A stretch of 64,000 nucleotides of DNA from Achromobacter pestifer (GTDB lineage: Bacteria; Pseudomonadota; Gammaproteobacteria; Burkholderiales; Burkholderiaceae_B), in NCBI RefSeq assembly GCF_902859625.1, contig NZ_CADIJX010000007.1:62001-126000 (forward strand), in the 5' to 3' direction. This document shows, piece after piece, positions 1-7,873 of this stretch. Below the pieces are notes generated by a model. That model saw only the letters and a list, made by a program, of their open reading frames with translations, made no database searches and was not told the origin of the DNA. Numbering within the stretch: position 1 is the first letter of the stretch; each line of letters begins with the position of its first letter. A program made the position numbers and the translations under genes.

Positions 1-1
1 G

Positions 2-787
2 GGCGAGTTGGCCTTTGCCGCCATCAACGTCAACGACTCGGTCACCAAGTCCAAGTTCGACAACCTGTACGGCTGCCGCGAATCGCTGGTGGACGGCATC
101 AAGCGCGCCACCGACGTCATGGTGGCGGGCAAGATCGCCGTCGTGGCCGGCTATGGCGACGTGGGCAAGGGTTGCGCCCAAGCCCTGGTCGCCTTGCGCG
201 CGCAAGTCTGGGTCACGGAAATCGACCCGATCTGCGCCCTGCAAGCCGCGATGGAAGGCTTCAAGGTCGTGACGATGGAAGAAGCCGCCGCGCATGGCGA
301 CATCTTCGTCACCGCCACCGGCAACTATCACGTCATCACGCGCGAACACATGAACGCCATGAAGGACCAGGCGATCGTCTGCAACATCGGCCACTTCGAC
401 AACGAAATCGACGTCGCCGGCCTGGCCGATTGCGAGTGGGAAGAGATCAAGCCGCAAGTCGACCACGTGATCTTCCCGGACGGCAAGCGCATCATCCTGC
501 TGGCCCAAGGCCGCCTGGTGAACCTGGGTTGCGCCACTGGCCACCCGTCGTTCGTGATGTCGTCGTCGTTCGCCAACCAGACCATCGCTCAGATCGAGCT
601 GTTCACGCGCAACGACGCCTACAAGTCGGGCGAAGTCTATGTGCTGCCCAAGCACCTGGACGAAAAGGTCGCGCGCCTGCACCTGAAGAAGCTGGGCGTG
701 AAGCTGACGACGTTGCGCAAGGATCAAGCCGACTACATCAATGTGCCGGTGGAAGGCCCCTTCAAGCCGAACCACTACCGCTATTGA
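2..787 (+). CDS. ahcY: Adenosylhomocysteinase, 3' part
   Basis: S-adenosylhomocysteine hydrolase splits SAH into adenosine and homocysteine in the cytoplasmic methyl cycle. The gene runs in from beyond the left edge, so only about the last 261 residues are present. The visible part has the stretch [19 protein letters not shown], the NAD-binding glycine motif [11 protein letters not shown] and the characteristic C-terminus [10 protein letters not shown]; in this family the terminal Lys/Tyr reach the NAD of a neighbouring subunit. The frame is open from base 2. Downstream come a small membrane protein and metF, a methionine-cycle grouping. The assignment is secure; the true start lies outside the window. 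Confidence 0.97.
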   Translation, partial: GELAFAAINVNDSVTKSKFDNLYGCRESLVDGIKRATDVMVAGKIAVVAGYGDVGKGCAQALVALRAQVWVTEIDPICALQAAMEGFKVVTMEEAAAHGDIFVTATGNYHVITREHMNAMKDQAIVCNIGHFDNEIDVAGLADCEWEEIKPQVDHVIFPDGKRIILLAQGRLVNLGCATGHPSFVMSSSFANQTIAQIELFTRNDAYKSGEVYVLPKHLDEKVARLHLKKLGVKLTTLRKDQADYINVPVEGPFKPNHYRY

Positions 788-909
788 TACGTTGAAAGCA
801 CAATAGGAAGGTGCCGCGCCATGTTGGCGCGGGCTTTCCGAACCGCGGGGTTCAATCGTTTCCGCCTGGTGGCGACGGAACCGCGGAGCATCAATACAGG
901 AGTTCGAAC
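788..909 (+). promoter_or_regulatory. Structured leader between ahcY and the holin-like gene
   Basis: These 122 bases hold no gene but can fold extensively. Hairpin one spans about 806-839: CCGCGCC (814-820), loop ATGTT, GGCGCGG (826-832), extended outward by GGAA/TTCC with G.U pairs. A second structure uses CCGCGG at 843-848 and 881-886 with TTC/GAA extensions and an inner TTCCG/CGGAA stem. The 9-mer GAACCGCGG occurs twice (840-848, 878-886). There is no T-run, so it is not an obvious terminator. It could be an mRNA processing or stability element or a regulatory leader for the methyl-cycle genes; function is unknown. Confidence 0.4.
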
Positions 910-1245
910 ATGGCACTGATACTCGTCTGGATTCTGAATGCAGTGGCCCTGCTGGCTGTTGCCTACCTGCTGCCCGGCATCACCGTGGCCAGTTTCGGGT
1001 CGGCACTGATTGCCGCGCTGGTGCTGGGTCTGGTGAACATGCTGGTCAAGCCGGTGCTGGTGCTGCTGACCTTGCCCATCACGATCGTCACCCTCGGGCT
1101 CTTTCTTATCGTCATCAACGCCTTGTTGTTCTGGTTCGTCGGCTCCGTGCTGAAGGGCTTCCAGGTCAACGGGTTCTGGTGGGCCGTGGGCGGTGCGATT
1201 CTGTACAGCATCATCTCTGGTCTGCTTACCAAACTGATCCCCTAA
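910..1245 (+). CDS. Phage-holin-4-2-like small membrane protein
   Basis: A 111-residue, strongly hydrophobic protein with about four predicted membrane helices, beginning MALILVWILNAVALL and containing the family-like stretch VKPVLVLLTLPITIVTLGLF. It resembles the phage_holin_4_2 / YvlD-type inner-membrane family of unknown function. ATG 910 is chosen because AGGAG lies just upstream; an in-frame GTG at 811 would run through the structured leader. The stop overlaps the metF start (TAATG), so the two are translationally coupled. A role in methionine metabolism is suggested only by position. Confidence 0.85.
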   Translation: MALILVWILNAVALLAVAYLLPGITVASFGSALIAALVLGLVNMLVKPVLVLLTLPITIVTLGLFLIVINALLFWFVGSVLKGFQVNGFWWAVGGAILYSIISGLLTKLIP

Positions 1246-2087
1246 TGTCTGACTCGACCTCTCCCGCTTTCAGTCTGGAGTTCTTTCCTCCGCGCGACCT
1301 GGCCGGCCAGGAACGGCTGGTCCGCGCGGCCAAGCAGATGCTGGCCATCCAGCCCAAGTACGTCAGCGTGACATTCGGCGCGGGTGGTTCCACGCGCGCC
1401 GGCACGGCGGACGCCGTGCGCACGCTGAGCAACCTGGGTTGCGACGCGGCGCCTCACTTGTCGTGCGTGGGCGCCACGCGCCAGGAACTGCGGGACATTC
1501 TTCAGACCTACAAGAACGATGGCGTGCGGCGCGTGGTCGCCCTGCGCGGCGACCTGCCTTCGGGCATGGGCGGCGATGCGGGCGAACTGCGCTACGCCAA
1601 CGAACTGGTCTCGTTCATCCGCGAGGAAACCGGCGACTGGTTCCACATCGAAGTGGCGGCTTATCCCGAAATGCATCCGCAGGCGACCAACCCGTCGGCC
1701 GACCTGGACCATTTCGTCACCAAGGTGAACGCGGGCGCCGACGCGGCCATCACGCAGTACTTCTTCAACGCCGACGCCTATTTCGACTTCGTCGACCGGG
1801 CTCAGGCCAAGGGCGTTCGCGTGCCGATCGTGCCGGGCATCATGCCCATCACGAACCACACGCAGCTGCTGCGCTTCTCGGAAATGTGCGGGGCCGAAGT
1901 GCCGCGCTGGATTCGCCTGCGCCTGGCGGAGTTCGGTGACGACAAGGCATCCATCCGCGCCTTTGGCGTGGATGTGGTGACCGAGCTGTGCCAGACCCTG
2001 TTGGACAACGGCGCACCGGGCCTGCATTTCTACACCTTGAACCATGCGGAAGCCCCGCTGGCGGTGTGGAAGGAACTGGCGCTGTAG
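1245..2087 (+). CDS. metF: Methylenetetrahydrofolate reductase
   Basis: Reduces 5,10-methylene-THF to 5-methyl-THF, the methyl donor for homocysteine remethylation. The 280-residue length is usual for bacterial MetF. Visible motifs are SLEFFPPRD near the N-terminus, VSVTFGAGGSTR, VVALRGDLPSG, and QYFFNADAYFDF with PGIMPI in the second half, all typical of the flavin-dependent TIM barrel. ATG 1245 overlaps the stop of the membrane-protein gene. With ahcY upstream it closes the loop from SAH to homocysteine to methionine. A strong terminator follows within 30 bases. Confidence 0.96.
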   Translation: MSDSTSPAFSLEFFPPRDLAGQERLVRAAKQMLAIQPKYVSVTFGAGGSTRAGTADAVRTLSNLGCDAAPHLSCVGATRQELRDILQTYKNDGVRRVVALRGDLPSGMGGDAGELRYANELVSFIREETGDWFHIEVAAYPEMHPQATNPSADLDHFVTKVNAGADAAITQYFFNADAYFDFVDRAQAKGVRVPIVPGIMPITNHTQLLRFSEMCGAEVPRWIRLRLAEFGDDKASIRAFGVDVVTELCQTLLDNGAPGLHFYTLNHAEAPLAVWKELAL

Positions 2088-2112
2088 GCGTCCACGCGCC
2101 AGCGTCTAGCCG

Positions 2113-2141
2113 AGCCCACCTTTGCAGGTGGGCTTTTTTTT
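2113..2141 (+). terminator. Rho-independent terminator after metF
   Basis: Perfect 8-bp stem AGCCCACC (2113-2120) / GGTGGGCT (2127-2134) with loop TTTGCA, followed by a run of T residues. It ends the ahcY-membrane protein-metF transcription unit and separates it from the convergent minus-strand operon. Confidence 0.92.
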
Positions 2142-2159
2142 GCGCGCGGTCTGGTCCAT

Positions 2160-3143
2160 CTACTCCGGTTGAATGCCCGCCTGTCGAATCTGCAAGCCCC
2201 AGGCGTCGTACTGGGACTGCACGAACTCCTGCAAGGGTGCGCCGACCGCCAGGTCCGGCTCCATGCCCATGGCGCGTAGCCGCTCCTGGACTGCGGAATC
2301 GCGCATCGTCGCCGTCAATTGTTCGGTCCACCAGCGCGCGGCCTCGGGCGAAAGGCCCGCAGGACCTGCGACGCCGATCCAGCCGGTCAGATCCAGGCTG
2401 CCCATGCCCAGTTCCCGGGCCGTGGGCACTGATGGCAGGATGGTCGAGCGTTTGCTGGAAACGAGAGCGACAGCATTCAGATTCCTCGCGTGGATCTGCG
2501 GCAGGACGGCTCCCAAATCTGCCGCCACGAAATCGATGCGTCCACCCAGCAGGTCCGTCACGGCTGCCGGCTGGCCCTTGTAGGGCACGCCCAACACTTC
2601 GACGCCCGCGGCGCGGCTGAACGCGGCCGCGACCACCTGGCCCGTGCCCGAACCATAGCCGCTCGTGACGGCATTCGGTTTTACCTTTGCTGCCGCTATC
2701 AACTGCTCGGCGTCACCATGCTGGCCCGCCGCGCGCGTGACGATCACCACGTCGAAGCGGACCACACGTCCCACCTGGGTGAAATCCTTGATGGCGTCGT
2801 AGCGCTGGAATGCCTTGGACAGGTATGGCCCGGATGAACTGGTGGCGCTGGAACTCGGCATCATGGTGTAGCCGTCGGGTGCGGATCGCGCCACGGCATC
2901 GACGCCAAGCACGCCGAGTGCGCCCGGTTTGTTCTCGACGATGATTTGGGCGCCGCTGCGGGCGCGTATATCGTCCACCACGACGCGCGAGACATTGTCG
3001 ATGGTGCTGCCGGCAGGAAAGCCCACCACAAAGCGGATTGGCTTGTCGGCGTGCGGGTAGCTGGCGTGATCGCCAGCAGCTGCCGCCAGCGATGGCAGGC
3101 ACGCCGCGATGGCGATGAGGGCTGATTGAATTGTTTTTTTCAT
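2160..3143 (-). CDS. TTT-family (Bug) periplasmic substrate-binding protein
   Basis: Extracytoplasmic solute receptor of the tripartite tricarboxylate transporter family, 327 residues. A signal peptide (MKKTIQSALIAIAACLPSLAAAA) precedes the mature start; the family pattern continues with PIRFVVGFPAGSTIDNVSR, IIVENKPGALG and a late GWIGVAGPAGL. Members bind carboxylates in the periplasm. It is the last gene of a minus-strand operon, 29 bases after a CoA-transferase gene, and no TctA/TctB membrane subunits are nearby, as is common for orphan Bug proteins. Context suggests a C5- or related dicarboxylate ligand, which is inference. Confidence 0.92.
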   Translation of the reverse strand: MKKTIQSALIAIAACLPSLAAAAGDHASYPHADKPIRFVVGFPAGSTIDNVSRVVVDDIRARSGAQIIVENKPGALGVLGVDAVARSAPDGYTMMPSSSATSSSGPYLSKAFQRYDAIKDFTQVGRVVRFDVVIVTRAAGQHGDAEQLIAAAKVKPNAVTSGYGSGTGQVVAAAFSRAAGVEVLGVPYKGQPAAVTDLLGGRIDFVAADLGAVLPQIHARNLNAVALVSSKRSTILPSVPTARELGMGSLDLTGWIGVAGPAGLSPEAARWWTEQLTATMRDSAVQERLRAMGMEPDLAVGAPLQEFVQSQYDAWGLQIRQAGIQPE

Positions 3144-3172
3144 GGTTGTCTCCTCGTGCGTGGGACGTGGCG

Positions 3173-4330
3173 TCAGGGCATCCCGCTGGCCCGGGCCTCG
3201 GCCAGGATCTCGGCGGTGTGCTCGCCCAGCCCCGGCGGATGCCGCCGGATTTCCCCCGGCGTGCGGCTGAACCGGACGGGCAGCCCCGCCTGGATCAAGG
3301 GGCCTTCAGTGGGATGTTCCGACTCATGCCAGAAGCCGGTCGCCCGCAGGTGCGGATCGGTCAGCAGCTCGTCGAAGCCGTTGACTGGCGCGAAGGGAAT
3401 GTCGGCCGTTGCCAGCAATTCCATCCATTGCGTCGTAGTGCGTTCGGCCAATACGGTCTCGACGTAGCGATACAGCTCGGGAAAATGCTGGCTGCGGCTG
3501 TTGAGCGTGAGGTAGCGCGGGTCTTGCGCCATGTCCGGATGCCCAGCCAGCGCGAAGAAGCGCTGCCACTGCGGCGTGGTGTAGGGCACCACGCTCATGT
3601 AGCCATCGCGTGTGCGAAATGGGCGGCGGTATTCGTTCAGCAGGCGCGCGTAGCCTGCTGGCCCTTGCGGCGGCACGAAGGTCAACCCGGCCAGGTGCTC
3701 CGGCGCCAGGAAGGCCACCATGCATTCAAACATGGGTACTTCGACGGCCTGGCCGCCTGCGCCGCGTTCGCGCGCGAGCAAGGCGCTGGTCACTGCGTTG
3801 GCTACATACAGGGCCACGACTTTATCGGCGACCACGGAGTTGACATAGCGAGGAGCGCTGGCGCCCGCGCCGCCCTGGAGCCAGGCCATGCCGGAGGCGG
3901 CCTGGATGGTGTCGTCGATGGCCGGGCGTCCCGCATAAGGCCCAAGTTCCGAATAGCCGTAGCAGGCGCAATAGACCAGGTTGGGAAATTTTGCTTCAAG
4001 CGTTGCGTAATCGAGACCCAGGCGACGCATCGCGGGGGCGCGCATGTTCGAGATGAACACGTCTGCGCCGCTGATCAACGAGTCCAGTTGAGCGCGGCCT
4101 TCGGTGGTCTTCGCGTCGATCACCGCACTGCGCTTGTTGCGGTTCAGGTTCAGGTGAGTGTGACTCATGGCGGCGTGGCGCTGTGGCGTCACGTGCCGGA
4201 ACACGTCGCCCTCCGCGGACTCCACCTTGATGACGTCGGCGCCCATGTCTCCCAGCATTTGTGTGGCCATCGGCCCCATTCCTACGCTGGTCATGTCGAT
4301 GATGCGTATGCCGTGCAGCGGTCCAGACAT
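3173..4330 (-). CDS. CaiB/BaiF family CoA-transferase
   Basis: Class III CoA-transferase of 385 residues. The start is ATG 4330 (MSGPLHGIRIIDMTS), the usual family N-terminus; an upstream extension of the frame has no family similarity. GADVIKVESAEGD and the segment LNRNKRSAVIDAKT are typical of the fold, and the catalytic Asp is expected in the region around ADVFISNMRAPA. It lies 2 bases downstream of the CitE-like lyase gene. With MaoC hydratase and lyase in one operon it probably loads CoA onto a dicarboxylic acid such as itaconate, mesaconate or citramalate. The exact substrate is inferred, not seen. Confidence 0.9.
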   Translation of the reverse strand: MSGPLHGIRIIDMTSVGMGPMATQMLGDMGADVIKVESAEGDVFRHVTPQRHAAMSHTHLNLNRNKRSAVIDAKTTEGRAQLDSLISGADVFISNMRAPAMRRLGLDYATLEAKFPNLVYCACYGYSELGPYAGRPAIDDTIQAASGMAWLQGGAGASAPRYVNSVVADKVVALYVANAVTSALLARERGAGGQAVEVPMFECMVAFLAPEHLAGLTFVPPQGPAGYARLLNEYRRPFRTRDGYMSVVPYTTPQWQRFFALAGHPDMAQDPRYLTLNSRSQHFPELYRYVETVLAERTTTQWMELLATADIPFAPVNGFDELLTDPHLRATGFWHESEHPTEGPLIQAGLPVRFSRTPGEIRRHPPGLGEHTAEILAEARASGMP

Positions 4331-4332
4331 AT

Positions 4333-5187
4333 TCAGGCCTCCCTTAGCAGCCGGCGTGCCAAACGCAGGTGCGGCCAGTCGATCATCTTGCCGTCCAATC
4401 GCAAGGCGCCCGCACCCGGATGGGCATCGAACGCGGCGATGACGGCCTGGGCCCACTGCCGCTTGCTGTCGTCGGGGGTCAGTTGCGCGTTGACGGATTC
4501 CACATGGCGCGGGTGGATCGCCATTTTGCTGACGAACCCGTCACGGAACGCTTCGCCGGCCTCGCTGGCAAGCACGTCGGGCGCATCCAGGTTGATGCAG
4601 ACCGTATCGACGGCGCGAACGCCGGCGGCGGCGGCGGCCATCAGACATAGCGAGCGCGCCAGGCGGAAAGGTTCGGTGTAGCGGCCTGCGCTGCGGTTTT
4701 GCAGCGCGCCGACGTCGGCGGCCAGGTCTTCCGCGCCCCAGGAAAGTCCCCACAACCGGGGAGTGGCGTCGCGATAGTCATGCAAGCCGAAGAGGGACTG
4801 CGCAGTTTCGGTGACGATGGCCAGAATACGGGTGGAGCCTGGCGCGGCGCCGGCTGCCGTCTCGAACGCATCGAGGTAGTGAGAGAGTTGCAGCAGATCT
4901 GCACGGCCCGCGCACTTGGGCAGAACGATGCCGTGCGGGGCGGCTGGCATGACGGCCGCCAGGTCGGCCAAGGCATTACCGCTGTCCAGCGCATTGATCC
5001 GGACCCAGAGCGGCTTGTCCGCGGCTCCGCGTTCAAGCATCGTACGGACCTGCGTCCGTGCCGCGGCTTTTTGATCGGGGGAGACGGAGTCTTCCAGATC
5101 CAGGATCAAGGCGTCGGCGGCGCTGCTTGTCGCGTGATCGAATTTTCGTGCGGCGTCGCCGGGCACGAACAATAGGGAACGAATCAT
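4333..5187 (-). CDS. HpcH/HpaI aldolase / CitE-like acyl-CoA lyase
   Basis: A 284-residue TIM-barrel C-C lyase of the citrate lyase beta / malyl-CoA lyase group. The start RSLLFVPGDAARKFDHA, the metal-binding LILDLEDSV (Glu-Asp), VRINALDSG, the ILAIVTET segment and LWGLSWGAEDLAADVG fit the family. The enzymes split beta-hydroxyacyl-CoAs such as citramalyl-CoA, malyl-CoA or HMG-CoA in the cytoplasm. ATG 5187 has clear family agreement. Its place between a MaoC hydratase and a CoA-transferase favours a citramalyl-CoA lyase role; other hydroxyacyl-CoA substrates cannot be excluded. Confidence 0.9.
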   Translation of the reverse strand: MIRSLLFVPGDAARKFDHATSSAADALILDLEDSVSPDQKAAARTQVRTMLERGAADKPLWVRINALDSGNALADLAAVMPAAPHGIVLPKCAGRADLLQLSHYLDAFETAAGAAPGSTRILAIVTETAQSLFGLHDYRDATPRLWGLSWGAEDLAADVGALQNRSAGRYTEPFRLARSLCLMAAAAAGVRAVDTVCINLDAPDVLASEAGEAFRDGFVSKMAIHPRHVESVNAQLTPDDSKRQWAQAVIAAFDAHPGAGALRLDGKMIDWPHLRLARRLLREA

Positions 5188-5197
5188 GGCGGCGATC

Positions 5198-5650
5198 CTA
5201 GACGGGGCGTTTACGCATCAGGGCCGACCGCTTGCAGATGGCGACCACATCGTCGCGATGATTCAGCGCGGTGTGTTCGAATTCGACGATGCCCGCGTCG
5301 GGGCGTGATTTGCTTTCGCGCATCGTCAGCACGCGGGTACGCACGTGCAAGGTGTCTCCCGCGAAGACCGGCTTGGGGAACACCACGTCGCTCATGCCCA
5401 GGTTTGCCACTGTCGTGCCCAACGTGGTGTCGTTCACGGTCATGCCGATCATCAGACCCAGCGTGAACAAGCTGTTGACCAGAGGCTTGCCGAACTCCGT
5501 CTGGGCGGCGAAATGCGCGTCCAGATGCAGCGGCTGCACGTTCATGGTGAGTGAACTGAACAGCACGTTGTCCATCTCGGTCAGGGTGCGGGTCCAGGCG
5601 TGATCAAACGCCTGTCCGGGCGAAAACTGTTCGTAGTAAAGGCCTGCCAT
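5198..5650 (-). CDS. MaoC-family acyl-CoA hydratase
   Basis: Hot-dog-fold hydratase/dehydratase of 150 residues, first gene of the four-gene operon. The hydratase-2 type motif is present as [17 protein letters not shown]: the first catalytic position is Asn where the canonical motif has Asp, while the His is kept; to my knowledge this Asn form is normal in the mesaconyl/itaconyl-CoA-hydratase-like branch. ATG 5650 is preceded by a purine-rich AAGGAAGGAAG Shine-Dalgarno. Probably hydrates an unsaturated dicarboxyl-CoA to the hydroxyacyl-CoA cleaved by the adjacent lyase. Confidence 0.87.
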   Translation of the reverse strand: MAGLYYEQFSPGQAFDHAWTRTLTEMDNVLFSSLTMNVQPLHLDAHFAAQTEFGKPLVNSLFTLGLMIGMTVNDTTLGTTVANLGMSDVVFPKPVFAGDTLHVRTRVLTMRESKSRPDAGIVEFEHTALNHRDDVVAICKRSALMRKRPV

Positions 5651-5751
5651 CTTCCTTCCTTAAAGAGGGACAACGCCGCGCGGGGAGCCCGGGTTCCGAG
5701 CATCCGCAGTCGGCTGGATTTCTATTGCGTTCTTACTCGTGAACAAAAGTT

Positions 5752-5764
5752 TATATACATGAAC
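5752..5764. promoter_or_regulatory. Candidate IclR-regulator operator upstream of maoC-like gene
   Basis: The 13-mer TATATACATGAAC lies about 100 bases upstream of the MaoC start in an otherwise gene-free stretch (5651-5939). It matches TATATTCATGAAT just upstream of the IclR-type gene (6710-6722) at 11 of 13 positions. Shared sites before the operon and its neighbouring regulator suggest one regulator binding both. The rest of 5651-5939 shows nothing I recognise. Confidence 0.5.
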
Positions 5765-5939
5765 CAAAACGAGCAATGAAGTTTTGCTTGGCGTAAACCC
5801 GCAGCCGCTTGCCACCGGGGGAGGACGCAGCAGCACGCCGCCCGCCCGCGCGGACGGCGGGCAGGAATGAGTTTGGGAAAGGGAAAAGGCCGTGGAGGCC
5901 AGGGAAGGGCGGCGCCGACAGCCGGCGCGCCGGGTGGGA

Positions 5940-6698
5940 CTATCTGGCCGCCGCCGGGGCGTCGATGCGTTGCGCTAGTTCACGGCTGGCGGTAAGCAGT
6001 GTCCGGCCAATGGTGTCGGCCAGCGCCGCCGACCGGTCCAGCGGGGCACCGACGACCAGCGCCAGCGCGGCGCCATGCAGCACCAGCGGCGCGGCGACCG
6101 ACAGGGTGTCGGCCTGATGCTCTGCCAGGTTCACGTGCCAGCCACGGGTGGCTTCGGTTTCCACCAGCTTGAGCAGTTGATCGCGGGTTTTGATGGTCCG
6201 GTCGGTGTAACGGTCCAGTGCCAGGCGCGATACCAGCAATTCGCGTTCGGCGGGCGCCATGGCGCCCAGCAGCGCGCGGCCCGAGGCGGAGGCATGTAGC
6301 GGTTTGAGCTGGCCGACCCTGGCGGTGAACCGCACGATACGATCGGGTTCGGCAACGTCCAGGTACACGGCATGGTCGCCTGACCGCTGCGCCAGGATTA
6401 GCGTTTCGCCCAGTTCGTCGCGCAGCGCTTCCAGCGTGGGCCGGATGCGGGTGGTCAGTTGGTCATGTTCGGCGACGGTGCGGGCCTCGTTCAGCCAGCG
6501 CCGCGTGAGGTAATAGCGCCCGGCTGCCTGATGCGCGTAGCCGTCGCTTTCAAGCGTGTCCAGCAGGGCCAGACAGCTCGATTTGGGAATGCCGAGCCCG
6601 GCCGAGATCTGCGACAGAGTGGCCGGAGCTCGCGTATTCGCGAAGAATTGCAGGATGTCCAGCACACGTCTGGCGCTTTTTACGTCGTTCGTACTCAT
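5940..6698 (-). CDS. IclR-family transcriptional regulator
   Basis: 252 residues from ATG 6698 (MSTNDVKSARRVLDILQFF). The N-terminal winged helix-turn-helix includes LSQISAGLGIPKSSCLALL; the C-terminal IclR effector domain carries the family-like LKPLHASASGRALLGAMAP and an N-V-A-E-H-type segment near residue 200. IclR proteins sense small carboxylates and often control adjacent degradation operons. Located 289 bases upstream of the maoC-lyase-CoA transferase-TTT operon on the same strand, with a palindromic candidate operator (ATTCATGAAT) close to its own start, it is the probable regulator. An in-frame ORF extension upstream of 6698 lacks family features. Confidence 0.9.
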   Translation of the reverse strand: MSTNDVKSARRVLDILQFFANTRAPATLSQISAGLGIPKSSCLALLDTLESDGYAHQAAGRYYLTRRWLNEARTVAEHDQLTTRIRPTLEALRDELGETLILAQRSGDHAVYLDVAEPDRIVRFTARVGQLKPLHASASGRALLGAMAPAERELLVSRLALDRYTDRTIKTRDQLLKLVETEATRGWHVNLAEHQADTLSVAAPLVLHGAALALVVGAPLDRSAALADTIGRTLLTASRELAQRIDAPAAAR

Positions 6699-6707
6699 GC
6701 ACGGCAA

Positions 6708-6722
6708 TATATATTCATGAAT
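6708..6722. promoter_or_regulatory. Candidate autoregulatory operator of the IclR gene
   Basis: TATATATTCATGAAT ends in the perfect 10-bp palindrome ATTCATGAAT (6713-6722) and lies only 10-24 bases upstream of the IclR ATG. A related 13-mer occurs upstream of the maoC-like gene (5752-5764). It is well placed for autorepression. Confidence 0.5.
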
Positions 6723-6748
6723 GGGCAGCGGCAACCGCCGCCCGCCCA

Positions 6749-7747
6749 TTAGTCCGCGTACACGCCCACGTTCCGGATGACGCCGCCCCATTTGTCGACC
6801 TCGGATTGCAGCCAGGTTTGCAGTCCTTCAGGCGTCTGCTTGGATTCGGGCACGATCTCGGCGCCCAGCTCTGCCATCTTCTGCGAGAAGGCCGGGTCCT
6901 TCAAGGCCGCGCGCAACGCCGCGTTGAACTTCGCAATCGCTTCGGGCGGCGTGCCCTTGGGCGCATAGACGCCGTGCCACACCTTGACTTCAAATCCCTT
7001 CAAGCCGCCTTCCTGCAAGGTCGGCGCATCCGGCAGGGCCTTGATGCGATCCAGTGTCGTGACGCCGTATAGCTTCACGCGCTCGCCCTTGATCTGGGGG
7101 ATGGTCTGCGTGGTCTGGTCGCACAACACGTCAACCTGGCCACCCAACAGCGCCGTCATCGCCGGGGCCGTGCCAGCGTAAGGCACGGTTGTGAACTGCA
7201 CACCCAGCGACTCTTGCAGCAGCATCCCGCACAGCTGCGACACCGCGCCCAACCCGGCGTTGGCCAGGTTGACCTTGTTGCCGTTCTCCTTGGCGTACTT
7301 GATGAAGCCCGCCATGCCGTCGGCCGGCAGATCCTTGCGGCCCAGCAACGTCATGGGCACGTCCGCCACCTGGCCGACATAGGCGAAGTCCGTCAGCGGG
7401 TTGAACGACAACTTGCGATACAGCGCGGGCGCAGTGGCCATGCCGTTGTGGTGGATCAGGAAGGTATAGCCGTCGGGCGCGGCGCGCGCCACATGCTGGG
7501 ATGCCAACGTGCCGCCCGCGCCCGTGCGGTTCTCGATGATGATGCTCTGGCCCAGCGTCTTGGCCATGGAGGCGCCCAGGCTGCGCGCCACCACGTCCGT
7601 CGGGCCGCCTGCCGCAAAGGGCACGACCAGTGAAATGGGGTGGTTCGGATACGCACCTTGTGCGCTGGCGGAACCCCAGGCAAGGCAGGACAGGGCCAGC
7701 ATGGGCCAGGCAGCCCGCGTTGCCGCGCGCGCGAAAAAGGGGGGCAT
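6749..7747 (-). CDS. TTT-family (Bug) periplasmic substrate-binding protein
   Basis: Second TTT-type receptor, 332 residues, only distantly similar to the one at 2160-3143. It has a signal peptide ending ...LSCLAWGSASAQG, then YPNHPISLVVPFAAGGPTD, IIIENRTGAGG and a family-typical VKVWHGVYAPKGTP. It lies just upstream of the IclR gene on the same strand and may be cotranscribed with it; no membrane subunits are nearby. It may deliver the substrate for the adjacent CoA pathway, but the ligand cannot be read from sequence. Confidence 0.92.
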   Translation of the reverse strand: MPPFFARAATRAAWPMLALSCLAWGSASAQGAYPNHPISLVVPFAAGGPTDVVARSLGASMAKTLGQSIIIENRTGAGGTLASQHVARAAPDGYTFLIHHNGMATAPALYRKLSFNPLTDFAYVGQVADVPMTLLGRKDLPADGMAGFIKYAKENGNKVNLANAGLGAVSQLCGMLLQESLGVQFTTVPYAGTAPAMTALLGGQVDVLCDQTTQTIPQIKGERVKLYGVTTLDRIKALPDAPTLQEGGLKGFEVKVWHGVYAPKGTPPEAIAKFNAALRAALKDPAFSQKMAELGAEIVPESKQTPEGLQTWLQSEVDKWGGVIRNVGVYAD

Positions 7748-7873
7748 GTCTCGCTCCTTATGGTTTTCTCGCTGCCCTGTTTGGAGGGCAGGCAGACACC
7801 AGTGTGGCGCGTACGCCTCAGGATGAGAATTTGCGGTTTTACAAGCCGGGCTTCGGCAGGCGGAAAGGAGGGT

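Noticed and set aside
788..909. SAH or SAM riboswitch
   Set aside because: The leader is structured but I could not match it to the conserved bases of the SAH or SAM classes, and it lies downstream of ahcY rather than before it.
3131..4681. 516-codon plus-strand frame opposite the CoA-transferase
   Set aside because: Antisense shadow; no ribosome site or recognisable domain.
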